DNA of 11,878 nt, taken from positions 1-11,878 of the forward strand of contig CAZHHW010000096.1 of the NCBI GenBank assembly GCA_964532385.1, written 5' to 3'. Below, one piece after another: positions 1-6,884 of the stretch. Below the pieces are notes generated by a model that searched no databases, was not told the DNA's origin, and saw only the letters and a list, made by a program, of their open reading frames with translations. The stretch comes from UBA6921 sp964532385. Lineage in GTDB: Bacteria; Pseudomonadota; Gammaproteobacteria; SG8-11. The position numbers and the translations under genes were made by a program. Each line of letters opens with the position of its first letter. Positions within the stretch are counted from its first letter, which is position 1.

Positions 1-20
1 CAATTTACCAAGGCACCGAA

Positions 21-962
21 ATGTCCGAACAAAACAAACCTACCCATGAACGCGGCGCACTCAAAACGGCGCGCATCCCCATCAAGGTGGTGCCGACCGT
101 AACGCCGCAGCGTAAACCAGCGTGGATTCGCGCCAAGTCGCCGTCCGGTCCGGAAGTCACGCGCCTGAAGCAGGTGCTGCGCGAAAACAATCTGCACACC
201 GTTTGCGAAGAAGCCTCATGTCCGAACCTCGGCGAGTGTTTCAGCCACGGCACCGCCACCTTCATGATCATGGGCGACATCTGCACGCGCCGCTGTCCGT
301 TTTGCGATGTGGCCCACGGCCGTCCCAACCCGCTCGACGTCAACGAGCCCGTCAACCTCGGCAAAACGATTCAGGCCATGGGCTTGAAGTACGTGGTCGT
401 GACTTCAGTCGACCGCGACGACTTGCGCGACGGCGGCGCACAGCACTTCGTCGATTGCATCACCAGCATTCGCACTTTGGCACCGCAAACACGCATCGAA
501 GTGTTGGTGCCGGATTTTCGCGGCCGCATGGACACAGCGCTGGATATCCTGAACAAAGCCCCGCCCGACGTGTTCAACCATAACCTCGAAACCGTGCCAC
601 GACTTTACAAGCAGGCCAGGCCGGGCGCGGACTACCAATGGTCGCTGACTTTGATCCAGCGATTTAAAGCACTCTATCCAAACGTGCCGACCAAATCCGG
701 CCTGATGCTCGGCCTGGGCGAAACCTCGGAAGAAATCGAAGCCGTGATGGCCGACCTGCGCGCCCACGACTGCGACATGCTGACCTTGGGTCAATACCTG
801 CAACCCAGCAAACACCACCTGGCAGTTGCACGCTACGTAGAACCGGCGGAGTTCGATCGGCTGGCGGAGGTCGGTTACGCGCTGGGCTTCAAAAATGTCG
901 CGAGCGGACCCATGGTGAGGTCGTCGTATCACGCGGATCAGCAGGCGGGCGGGTTGGCATAA
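21..962 (+). CDS. lipA: lipoyl synthase (radical SAM)
   Basis: A 313-residue cytoplasmic enzyme that inserts two sulfur atoms into the octanoyl group on lipoyl-domain proteins, the last step of lipoate synthesis. The radical-SAM cluster motif CTRRCPFC gives C88, C92 and C95. The auxiliary, sulfur-donating cluster uses C62, C67 and C73 in the segment CEEASCPNLGECF. The C-terminal RSSYHAD (about 300-306) supplies the serine ligand typical of LipA, so all seven iron-sulfur ligands are present. Length is normal for the family. The ATG at 21 gives the usual N-terminal segment ending in KTARIPIKVVP and has a weak AAGG 7 bases upstream. The 20 bases before it are too short to identify a neighbour; lipB is the common partner but is not visible. 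The stop TAA is three bases from the stop of the convergent toxin gene. Confidence 0.97.
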   Translation: MSEQNKPTHERGALKTARIPIKVVPTVTPQRKPAWIRAKSPSGPEVTRLKQVLRENNLHTVCEEASCPNLGECFSHGTATFMIMGDICTRRCPFCDVAHGRPNPLDVNEPVNLGKTIQAMGLKYVVVTSVDRDDLRDGGAQHFVDCITSIRTLAPQTRIEVLVPDFRGRMDTALDILNKAPPDVFNHNLETVPRLYKQARPGADYQWSLTLIQRFKALYPNVPTKSGLMLGLGETSEEIEAVMADLRAHDCDMLTLGQYLQPSKHHLAVARYVEPAEFDRLAEVGYALGFKNVASGPMVRSSYHADQQAGGLA

Positions 963-965
963 TCA

Positions 966-1355
966 TCAACGCACGGTTTCGATCACGATACCCAGCTTGG
1001 ACTTTAGTTTTAGCCATTCCCGATCCGCCGTGAGCACCGGTAATTCAAGAACCATCCCGGCTGCGAGGCAGGCGCGGTCGCCGAGCGACAAATTCATCGA
1101 GCGTGTGAGCGCACGTAAGCGCCCGGCCTCGAATGCCATTGCCTGATCAAAGGCAACCACGCGCAGACCGAGTGTTTCAATTGCGGTTTGAGCAGCTTCG
1201 TCGGGTATTCCCGTATCTTGTAGCTTGCCGGCGACTTCAGCCAAATTGACGGTGCAGATGGCGGCATTCGCTACGATTGCCGCAACTTTCTTTTCCCCCG
1301 GTTCACGATGCAGCAAAGCGAGTAGCGCGGAAGCATCGAGCAAATAGTCAGTCAT
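966..1355 (-). CDS. vapC: VapC-type PIN-domain toxin (ribonuclease)
   Basis: A 129-residue PIN-domain protein, the usual size for VapC toxins, which are Mg-dependent endoribonucleases that cut tRNA or rRNA when free of antitoxin. The acidic active-site residues are all in place: D7 in YLLDASALLALL, E40 in NLAEV, D93 in SLGDRACLA and D111 in TADREW, so it looks catalytically intact. The start ATG overlaps the antitoxin stop codon as ATGA (1352-1355), the typical antitoxin-first arrangement with translational coupling. The only Shine-Dalgarno-like sequence is the A-rich AAAAAAAGA at the end of the antitoxin gene. The gene ends three bases from the lipA stop on the other strand. The RNA target cannot be predicted from sequence. 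Confidence 0.93.
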   Translation of the reverse strand: MTDYLLDASALLALLHREPGEKKVAAIVANAAICTVNLAEVAGKLQDTGIPDEAAQTAIETLGLRVVAFDQAMAFEAGRLRALTRSMNLSLGDRACLAAGMVLELPVLTADREWLKLKSKLGIVIETVR

Positions 1356-1597
1356 TCTTTTTTTGCATCCCGGCGCCGTTCCTTGATCAGTTCCAGCGCG
1401 AGATCGCGCTTGCCGCCCGCATAACGCTTTACCAATTCCTGCGCCGCATGCACCGCTTGCCGGGCCGTCAGAATTTCCAGATGGCCGTCACGGTAACGAA
1501 GCACCAGCTCGTCGCCCACCACAACACCCATCTGGCGACGCAGACCGGCGGGAATCACCACGCGTCCACCCTTGCCGAGTTTTACTGAATTGTCCAT
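1352..1597 (-). CDS. vapB: AbrB/SpoVT-family antitoxin (VapB-type)
   Basis: An 81-residue antitoxin. Residues 4-47 form a swapped-hairpin AbrB/MazE/SpoVT DNA-binding domain with the hallmark GGRVVIPAGLRRQMGV followed by GDELVLRYRDGHLEI. The charged C-terminal part (about 48-81, many Lys, Arg and Glu) is the likely toxin-binding tail that blocks the PIN active site. In this class the antitoxin, alone or with toxin, usually represses its own promoter. The start ATG has a strong Shine-Dalgarno, GAGGTGG at 1602-1608. The final codons contain a run of seven A (1358-1364) just before the stop, forming a possible slippery heptamer in the right frame to fuse VapB to VapC. The symbol reflects pairing with a PIN toxin, not a specific orthology. 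Confidence 0.9.
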   Translation of the reverse strand: MDNSVKLGKGGRVVIPAGLRRQMGVVVGDELVLRYRDGHLEILTARQAVHAAQELVKRYAGGKRDLALELIKERRRDAKKE

Positions 1598-1601
1598 TGC
1601 G

Positions 1602-1608
1602 CCACCTC
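1602..1608 (-). promoter_or_regulatory. strong ribosome binding site of the antitoxin gene
   Basis: On the minus strand the sequence reads GAGGTGG, four bases before the antitoxin ATG at 1597 (or about six counted from its GAGGT core). It is the clearest Shine-Dalgarno in the window and supports this start. The toxin gene has no comparable site, which fits antitoxin being made in excess. Confidence 0.7.
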
Positions 1609-1633
1609 GCTGCCAGTTTGGCCACTCTTTAAG

Positions 1634-1662
1634 AAAATGCCATTACATATTAAAGATGTCAA
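1634..1662 (-). promoter_or_regulatory. candidate sigma-70 promoter of the toxin-antitoxin operon
   Basis: The 1598-1707 gap between the prepilin stop and the antitoxin start is distinctly AT-rich. On the minus strand it holds a perfect -35 box TTGACA (1657-1662). Seventeen bases further lies only a weak -10, CATTTT (1634-1639); the AT-rich spacer TCTTTAATATGTAATGG offers no better match at normal spacing. A short inverted repeat GCCA-GTT-TGGC (1612-1622) lies between this promoter and the ribosome site and could be an operator for antitoxin autorepression, but it is small. No intrinsic terminator for the upstream pilus cluster is visible in the gap, so read-through into the toxin-antitoxin genes is possible. 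Confidence 0.4.
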
Positions 1663-1707
1663 TTTCCAGATTTCATGGCAGAAATGCATTTAGGTACTAC
1701 GAGGGGT

Positions 1708-2541
1708 TCAGGGCAAACGGCCTGCTGCAACCATGCGGCCCATTAAGGACGACGGCACGATCCAGGTCACGATGTCGTCGAATTCGCCGCCCGGTGAAGT
1801 TGCAGTGGTCGGCGGATGGCTGATGAAAGTCGTTGGCGTATCGCCGGGGGGGCAAATCCCATTCTGAATTTCTTCCGAGGGCGGTGGCGGCGGAGCAGGG
1901 AACGGAGGGGGCAAAGCAGGGCAAGGCATCTGAATGCCGCTAGGCAGATATGCGCCATTCCCGTTCTTACCGTGTGAAACAATCACAGCGGGAATCGCCT
2001 GCGCAACTGTTGCGTTTCCTAGCGCGGGACCATTGGTGATCAACATGTCGCCAATACTGCACAGTGCGAATGAAGAATTCGTTGGTATCGCGCAACCTGG
2101 AGGCGATGTTGGCGCTATCGTTCCAGCAACGATTGCATCGGGAAAAGATGGGGTCACGCGATAAGTAAAGCGCCGACCCCAGGCATCGAGTTCACTCACG
2201 CCTAGGGTTACCCACGGCACCACACCATATTCCCCCGCTGTACCACATGCCGGCGCTGGCGGCGCTGCCGTAATACGCTCCACTCCCGCAGTGGATGTAC
2301 CGGTAGGCGCAGCGGGGTTTGCTGGACACGGCAGTCGACCATTTACCATGGCGAATCCAATTAAGGCTTCTTTGATTTGCTCCATGGTCTTTTCAGTTTC
2401 GATGCGTCGCTGCACATCAACCTGTGTCGCCAGCGGCATGAGTAAACCGCCGAGCAGCAGGCCGATGATGACCAGCACCATGGCTATTTCGATCAGGGTG
2501 AAGCCATTTTTAGTTCGCAGCATGGGGGTTCGTCTCAGCAT
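1708..2541 (-). CDS. type IV prepilin-like protein (N-methylated minor pilin or pseudopilin)
   Basis: A 277-residue prepilin. The prepilin peptidase site is KNG/FTLIEI: cleavage after G13, Phe as first mature residue, Glu5 (E18) present, then the hydrophobic stretch AMVLVIIGLLLGGLL. Behind the helix comes QIKEALIGFA...NGRLPCP (57-73), then VVPWVTLGVSELDAWGRRFTY (107-127), an AVIVSHG strand (185-191), a proline-rich tract (205-222) and FDDIVTWIVP near the end (254-263). Cysteines at 72, 99, 150, 161, 207 and 230 could form disulfides in the periplasm. This is much longer than a major pilin (about 150 residues), so a minor subunit or tip component is likelier. ATG at 2541 lies three bases after the preceding stop; the in-frame ATG at 2523 would leave a more usual six-residue leader before the Gly. 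It is the last gene of the cluster. Confidence 0.85.
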   Translation of the reverse strand: MLRRTPMLRTKNGFTLIEIAMVLVIIGLLLGGLLMPLATQVDVQRRIETEKTMEQIKEALIGFAMVNGRLPCPANPAAPTGTSTAGVERITAAPPAPACGTAGEYGVVPWVTLGVSELDAWGRRFTYRVTPSFPDAIVAGTIAPTSPPGCAIPTNSSFALCSIGDMLITNGPALGNATVAQAIPAVIVSHGKNGNGAYLPSGIQMPCPALPPPFPAPPPPPSEEIQNGICPPGDTPTTFISHPPTTATSPGGEFDDIVTWIVPSSLMGRMVAAGRLP

Positions 2542-2544
2542 GAG

Positions 2545-4215
2545 TTACGGTGCAACGATCACGGCTTGGTCATTGAAAATATTTGTCAAGGGCCGGCCCA
2601 TACCGGTAAATACAGGCGGCCCGTTGCGGTTCTCAACATCATCAAGGTAGTTATTGATAATCGATGGAGGCCGTGTCTGAATTCCTAATGTAGTGCCAGT
2701 CGATATCACCACCGCGCGAACATTAGTAGTTGCGCCTACGGTGAGAAATGGCACGCTATTAGAAAATGCGTAATACATGAATTGCTTCCAGTTACTATCG
2801 AAAAACCAATTAGGTAGCCCATTTAAAACCTGTGGGCATCCATTGACGATCCCTTGTATTTGCGTGAAGTTACTACATGTCATAGTGCGTCCAGGAGTCG
2901 ACGGAGTGAGGGTGCAGTTCGGCGGAACGGTTGTTTCATTAACACTGACAAAGCCAAGGCCAGTGACGGTAGACGGCAGGCTATATGACACATCAAAATT
3001 AGGGGTCGCGATACTATTGCGTGCAGTGCAAGTTCCGTTTGCATTGCACTGAAATGTGCGTCTTATTGGTCCTGTTGTTAGCGAACAACTTCCTACCCCA
3101 GAGCACTGACAAGATCTTGGTCCAATCAGGTTACATCCGATTGCTGCAGTATAGTTTCCAGGGCCCGTGTGGCGGTAAGTGATGGATGCAAGCGTGCCCG
3201 CAGTGGCGTCGAAATGACAATTACAACTTAAGTCAGTTCCATCGCTCGTGCATTCGCAAGGTGACAGTGGCAAGAAACCATCAGGATTACCACAACTGTT
3301 ACCGAGATACCCCAGTGCAGCAGCCGTAGGAAATATTCCCCCATTGGTCGCAGCGGACCTGATAAGCGCTTGACGCGCTTCTCTTGCCACACGCATTTCA
3401 ATCAACGGCATCAGCTCATCAATCGTGACGTACAGTATCCGGTCATTGAAGGTTGGAGTCGTGGCCGACGGCCACGGATCGGACATGACAAAATCCTCGC
3501 ACATGCCCAACGGGCATGCCGGTACGCCACCATCATAGCTTCCATTGGAGTCCGCATTGGTGACCGCGCCGATACCTTCAAGAAATTGAATGGGTGTAGG
3601 TGCTGCTCCGCTGCGATTTTGTCCGGGCAGCGGCGAGCCTGGGGCGATTAAAACGAAGGCTACCCGGTTATTAATGATGGCGCCGGTTTGATCGCGCACG
3701 ATCAGCCAAGGAAATGGCGGAGTATTCATGATGTCCGGATTAATGACCGGGGCGACGCCCAGCGCGGATACCATGTTGCGGCTGACCGCATACCACAATA
3801 CTTCTCCGGCACCGTCGACGGCATCCAGACCCAACGCCGTATAGGGAATGGGGCAGGGATTTGCGGGAGCAATGCGCGGAAATTTTCCAAGCAGCGTGTC
3901 TACGGACGTAGGGGTGTTGGTTGCTGGACAATCGCTGAGCCCATCGTAGTTACCATCATTACGCCTATCCGGATAGGGGAGCATTCCAGGGGTTCCAGGA
4001 GTTGTCATATTCTCCACTGCCCATCCGATCAACGCCTCCTTCGCCTGCGCTAAAGCCGCTGCGGTTTTCTTCTCTGCCTCGATCCGTCCACTTGCCCGGT
4101 TCAACTGGCCTACCAGCAAATACGCCCCGCCGGTGATCAGCAGGACCAGCATCACCAGCAGTGCCGCGCCGCGTTGGCGGGTGCGGTTCAAGGTTTGGCA
4201 GGGTGCGGTTCGCAT
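2545..4215 (-). CDS. large PilX/GspK-like minor pilin, probable tip protein with tandem head modules
   Basis: A 556-residue protein opening with RTRQRGAALLVMLVLLITGG (11-30), the N-terminal helix style of PilX/GspK minor pilins. It lacks the Glu5 and FTLIE signature, as expected for a tip subunit. After the helix there appear to be two related units. Unit 1 has AKEALIGWA (58-66), LPYPD (79-83), LWYAVS (140-145), VAFVLIAPG (185-193) and closes with FNDRILYV (256-263). Unit 2 has ARQALIRSAATNGG (280-293), MYYAFS (480-485), RAVVISTG (500-507) and closes with FNDQAVIV (547-554). Unit 2 holds a Cys-rich insertion with 11 Cys between 308 and 396. Bases 2761-2880 are only 38% G+C by hand count. The ATG at 4215 overlaps the previous gene by 28 bases; a TTG at 4191 would make a TTGA overlap and a shorter, more typical N-terminus. 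A role as tip or adhesin is inferred. Confidence 0.75.
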   Translation of the reverse strand: MRTAPCQTLNRTRQRGAALLVMLVLLITGGAYLLVGQLNRASGRIEAEKKTAAALAQAKEALIGWAVENMTTPGTPGMLPYPDRRNDGNYDGLSDCPATNTPTSVDTLLGKFPRIAPANPCPIPYTALGLDAVDGAGEVLWYAVSRNMVSALGVAPVINPDIMNTPPFPWLIVRDQTGAIINNRVAFVLIAPGSPLPGQNRSGAAPTPIQFLEGIGAVTNADSNGSYDGGVPACPLGMCEDFVMSDPWPSATTPTFNDRILYVTIDELMPLIEMRVAREARQALIRSAATNGGIFPTAAALGYLGNSCGNPDGFLPLSPCECTSDGTDLSCNCHFDATAGTLASITYRHTGPGNYTAAIGCNLIGPRSCQCSGVGSCSLTTGPIRRTFQCNANGTCTARNSIATPNFDVSYSLPSTVTGLGFVSVNETTVPPNCTLTPSTPGRTMTCSNFTQIQGIVNGCPQVLNGLPNWFFDSNWKQFMYYAFSNSVPFLTVGATTNVRAVVISTGTTLGIQTRPPSIINNYLDDVENRNGPPVFTGMGRPLTNIFNDQAVIVAP

Positions 4216-4697
4216 ATCAGGTGCAATTCGCCTTCGGGGGTTTTGGTGCTGGTGCAGGCGCCGCTGCTTGGCACTTTAACATCGGTGGCGCCCTGGTATG
4301 TTTCACGGATTTTGCCGGTGCCAGGGTCGAACTCCTGGCCCGGTTTTAGGCTGATGTGTTTGCCATCGGTACCGAGTGTGACCTCGACGTGACCGGAGGA
4401 GACGCCGGTGGCTTTCACTTTCTTGTCACCATCCTGGTCGAGCCAGGTGGTGTTTTTACCGTGGCTGTTGACGATCATTCCGCCAACCTTGACTTTTTTT
4501 GGCGGGGCTTCTTTTTCGTCTTCGCCGCCTGCGGCAACCTCAGGCTCTGCGGAGCTCACGGTGCCGGGCGCTTTGAGCGACAGGCGGTCGAGCGCGGCAC
4601 GCTGGGCTGGCGTGGTGAACAAATAGCCCAGTCCATCCGCCGCAGTTACGCTGCTCGACAGTGCCGCAAACAATATCATGCACGCCACGCGCATCAT
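4188..4697 (-). CDS. small exported protein in the PilP/MshK position
   Basis: A 169-residue protein with a signal peptide (MMRVACMILFAALSSSVTAA, likely cut near residues 19-20), so it should be periplasmic. No lipobox is evident. The mature N-terminus has YLFTTPAQRAALDRL, then an acidic linker (about 45-65), then a small beta-rich domain with VKVGGMIVNSHGKNTTWLDQ, VEVTLGTDGKHISLKPGQEFD and TGKIRETY. C148 and C162 could pair. I recall this pattern in unnamed betaproteobacterial proteins in similar loci but cannot check it. Its place after the PilO-like gene suggests a link between inner-membrane complex and secretin, like PilP or GspC; this is inference. The start is taken at 4697 because ATGA overlaps the preceding stop; an in-frame ATG at 4754 would add 19 residues before the signal peptide. 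Confidence 0.75.
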   Translation of the reverse strand: MMRVACMILFAALSSSVTAADGLGYLFTTPAQRAALDRLSLKAPGTVSSAEPEVAAGGEDEKEAPPKKVKVGGMIVNSHGKNTTWLDQDGDKKVKATGVSSGHVEVTLGTDGKHISLKPGQEFDPGTGKIRETYQGATDVKVPSSGACTSTKTPEGELHLICEPHPAKP

Positions 4698-5317
4698 GAC
4701 GGCGCCGCCGGAGGCTGAGCCGGAGGTTGAATGGTGTGCCAGACCAATTTGCATTGCGCGGAGAGATTGGCGGCGGCGCTGCTGATGGCGATTTCAGGTT
4801 GCACGCGATCAATCGAACAGGATTTCAAATTGAAAATGCCCGCGTTCTGCATGCTGAGATCCTGCAGCAGAGCGAGTAGATTGCCTTCGTGCAGCAAATC
4901 CAGGCGCAGAATCATTTCGCTGCCCTGCAACTGAAACTCTCCGGTATTGATATTTTGGTTCGGCACCGCCAGCGCGCGCGGCAGTACCTCGTAGCTCAAG
5001 CCCAGCACGCGATGCTTGGCCGCCATCAGGTGCAGCAGATCGATCCAGTTGAGCCGGTTCTCCTCGCCCACAAACCCGTTGGTTTGCAGCCGGCGATAAA
5101 GCGGCCAGTAATGTTCCACCAATTGCCGCTCCTGAATGGCGGCGACATAGCGGTCGCGAATCTGATTCAGCGCGGTCTGAAATTGACTGTTCTCCGCGGC
5201 CAGCCCGCTCACGTAATAATGGGTAGCGCCGACGGCCGTGACGCTCACGGCGAAAGCGATCGCGATGCCGGTCAACGCGCCGCGCAACACCGGCCATTCG
5301 ATCTCAGCGAGTTTCAT
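4694..5317 (-). CDS. PilO/GspM/MshJ-like inner-membrane assembly protein
   Basis: A 207-residue bitopic protein: short cytoplasmic N-terminus, one membrane helix (about 14-33), a predicted coiled-coil stretch (about 38-65) and a periplasmic domain (about 100-195). Motif-like features are FVGEENRLNWIDLLHLM (82-98) and the strand-helix pattern around LQGSEMILRLDLLHEGNLLALLQDL, which fit the ferredoxin-like fold of PilO and GspM. Such proteins pair with PilN or GspL to form the inner-membrane alignment complex. The tail is proline-rich (PPAQPPAAPS). The start at 5317 has GAAGG upstream at good spacing and overlaps the previous gene by 14 bases; the stop overlaps the next start as ATGA. The assignment rests on architecture and position rather than a unique motif. 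Confidence 0.72.
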   Translation of the reverse strand: MKLAEIEWPVLRGALTGIAIAFAVSVTAVGATHYYVSGLAAENSQFQTALNQIRDRYVAAIQERQLVEHYWPLYRRLQTNGFVGEENRLNWIDLLHLMAAKHRVLGLSYEVLPRALAVPNQNINTGEFQLQGSEMILRLDLLHEGNLLALLQDLSMQNAGIFNLKSCSIDRVQPEIAISSAAANLSAQCKLVWHTIQPPAQPPAAPS

Positions 5318-6884
5318 GTTTGACCTTCATGACCGCTTGTAGGATGAACCGGGCTGTATGATTGGTTTCCTGTATGCCGGTTTTGCCTTGCAGTAATACG
5401 CCGGGATCGGTGTTCAGCGGCAACTCCACCGCATGCACCTGTTCAAGCTCGACATTTGATTTTAATACCGATACCAGGCGATTCACCTGTTCAAAAGCCT
5501 TGCGATAATCGCCGTCGAACGCACGCAAACTGCCTTTGATTTGCGCCACCTGATAAAGGTCGTTGACTGGGACGCCATCGCCCGCGGCAGGGGCGGCGGG
5601 TGCAACCGCCGCCGTGGTCGTGCTGAACGTGACGGAGGCCGGTTCATTAGTCGCAAACCACTCGACGGATTGCACATCCACTTGCGGAAAGTCACGCAGG
5701 CCTGCGCTCAGTGCGTACAGCATTGGTTGCGGCAGCGTGCTTTGGTTCAATAAGGTTTGCGCCAGCTCGACGCCGGTGCGCAGGTTTTGCGGACTCACCG
5801 GCGTCTTGGGCAATTCTTCCATAACACGGTCGTAGCGTTGCTGGAGATCACCCGAGATGCGCCCGGCACTGTGGTTGAATTCCTGCATCAGGCGCGCATC
5901 GATCAGGTTCATGCCGGTCCATCCCAATGCTGTCAATACCAGACCCGCACTGGCGAAATGTAACGCGATGCGCACGCGCCGGTAAACATCGTAGCGGCGT
6001 TCGGCGGGCGTGGCGTAGTCACGCACAGGCGGATGGGATTTAAGCAGGAACACAAATAACTCGTCGCAAAATGCGGCGGCGGTTGTATGCGGATAGCCTT
6101 TAAATGCTGTCGAGAGCGTACCCAGATCGTGAAAGCGAAATTGCAGAGTGGTGGTATCGCGGCAGGTTTCGCGCAACGCCTTTAGCTCCGCTCCGCCGCT
6201 GATGCAGTGCACCACCAGCATGTCGTCGCGTCCCAGCAGCTTCAGGCGGGTGAGATAGCGCTGCGACTTGTCGACTTCGGCCAGCAACTGGTCCGCGTGG
6301 CTTTCGGGATCGGTGCTGGGCGCGGGACTTAAGCGGCTGAGCTTGAGTTTTTGATCCAGATAAAATGCCTGGCGCATGCCGCCATGCTGCTGGCGGGTGA
6401 TGATCAAGGCGCGCTTCTCAATCACATCCAGCGGTTTGAGCAGCTTCCCGTACAGTTGCGCAACCGAATAAATACCATGCAGCGGCACCTTGCTGCTGAG
6501 CAGGGATTTGACCCACGGCGCAAGCAAATCATTATTGGTGATGGCCGACAGCAATGCCTCGTCTTCGCGCTTGCCGTCGACCAGTTTGTTTTGAATGTAT
6601 GCCATGCGGTACGGCGTGACCCGGAACGCCTGTTCGGCGCGGCGTTTAAGCAGGGCGGTTTGATCACGCCCGGCAACATGCGGCACGCGTTCGGTGCGAA
6701 ATTCTTCTTCGATCACGTCGACCAGCAAATCGGTCACGCGGCCCGCGTCTTGCGCCAGATGCTCGGCCAGAGCCGCGTAGCCGGCATCATTGGCCGGAAA
6801 TTCCATCGGACCGTGCAAATGCTTGCCCTGCCACACATACACGGCGGCATGGCTGCTGGAAATCAATATCACGCGCGCGCTCAT
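5304..6884 (-). CDS. PilM/GspL/MshI-like bitopic assembly protein
   Basis: A 526-residue protein with a cytoplasmic N-terminal part (1-303), a single membrane helix (about 305-327) and a periplasmic part (328-526). This is the layout of GspL, or of a PilM-PilN fusion. The N-terminal half begins with short strands (RVILISSSHAAVYVW), has LLVDVIEEEF (53-62) and GKREDEALLSAIT (104-116), and resembles a PilM-style actin-like fold. I see no clear phosphate-binding loops, so nucleotide binding is doubtful. After the helix come a coiled-coil-like stretch (330-358), an Ala-rich linker (421-436) and a probable ferredoxin-like domain around IKGSLRAFDGDYRKAFEQVN (449-468). Its start overlaps the mshG stop (ATGA) and it is followed by a PilO-like gene. 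I recall similar unnamed betaproteobacterial proteins in MSHA-like loci, unverified. Confidence 0.7.
   Translation of the reverse strand: MSARVILISSSHAAVYVWQGKHLHGPMEFPANDAGYAALAEHLAQDAGRVTDLLVDVIEEEFRTERVPHVAGRDQTALLKRRAEQAFRVTPYRMAYIQNKLVDGKREDEALLSAITNNDLLAPWVKSLLSSKVPLHGIYSVAQLYGKLLKPLDVIEKRALIITRQQHGGMRQAFYLDQKLKLSRLSPAPSTDPESHADQLLAEVDKSQRYLTRLKLLGRDDMLVVHCISGGAELKALRETCRDTTTLQFRFHDLGTLSTAFKGYPHTTAAAFCDELFVFLLKSHPPVRDYATPAERRYDVYRRVRIALHFASAGLVLTALGWTGMNLIDARLMQEFNHSAGRISGDLQQRYDRVMEELPKTPVSPQNLRTGVELAQTLLNQSTLPQPMLYALSAGLRDFPQVDVQSVEWFATNEPASVTFSTTTAAVAPAAPAAGDGVPVNDLYQVAQIKGSLRAFDGDYRKAFEQVNRLVSVLKSNVELEQVHAVELPLNTDPGVLLQGKTGIQETNHTARFILQAVMKVKHETR

Noticed and set aside
405..932. A 175-codon open frame antisense to lipA
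   Set aside because: It covers the conserved lipA region and has no domain or ribosome site of its own.
1682..1691. AAATGCATTT palindrome after the prepilin gene as a terminator
   Set aside because: The stem is short and AT-only at the ends, has no loop and no following T-run.
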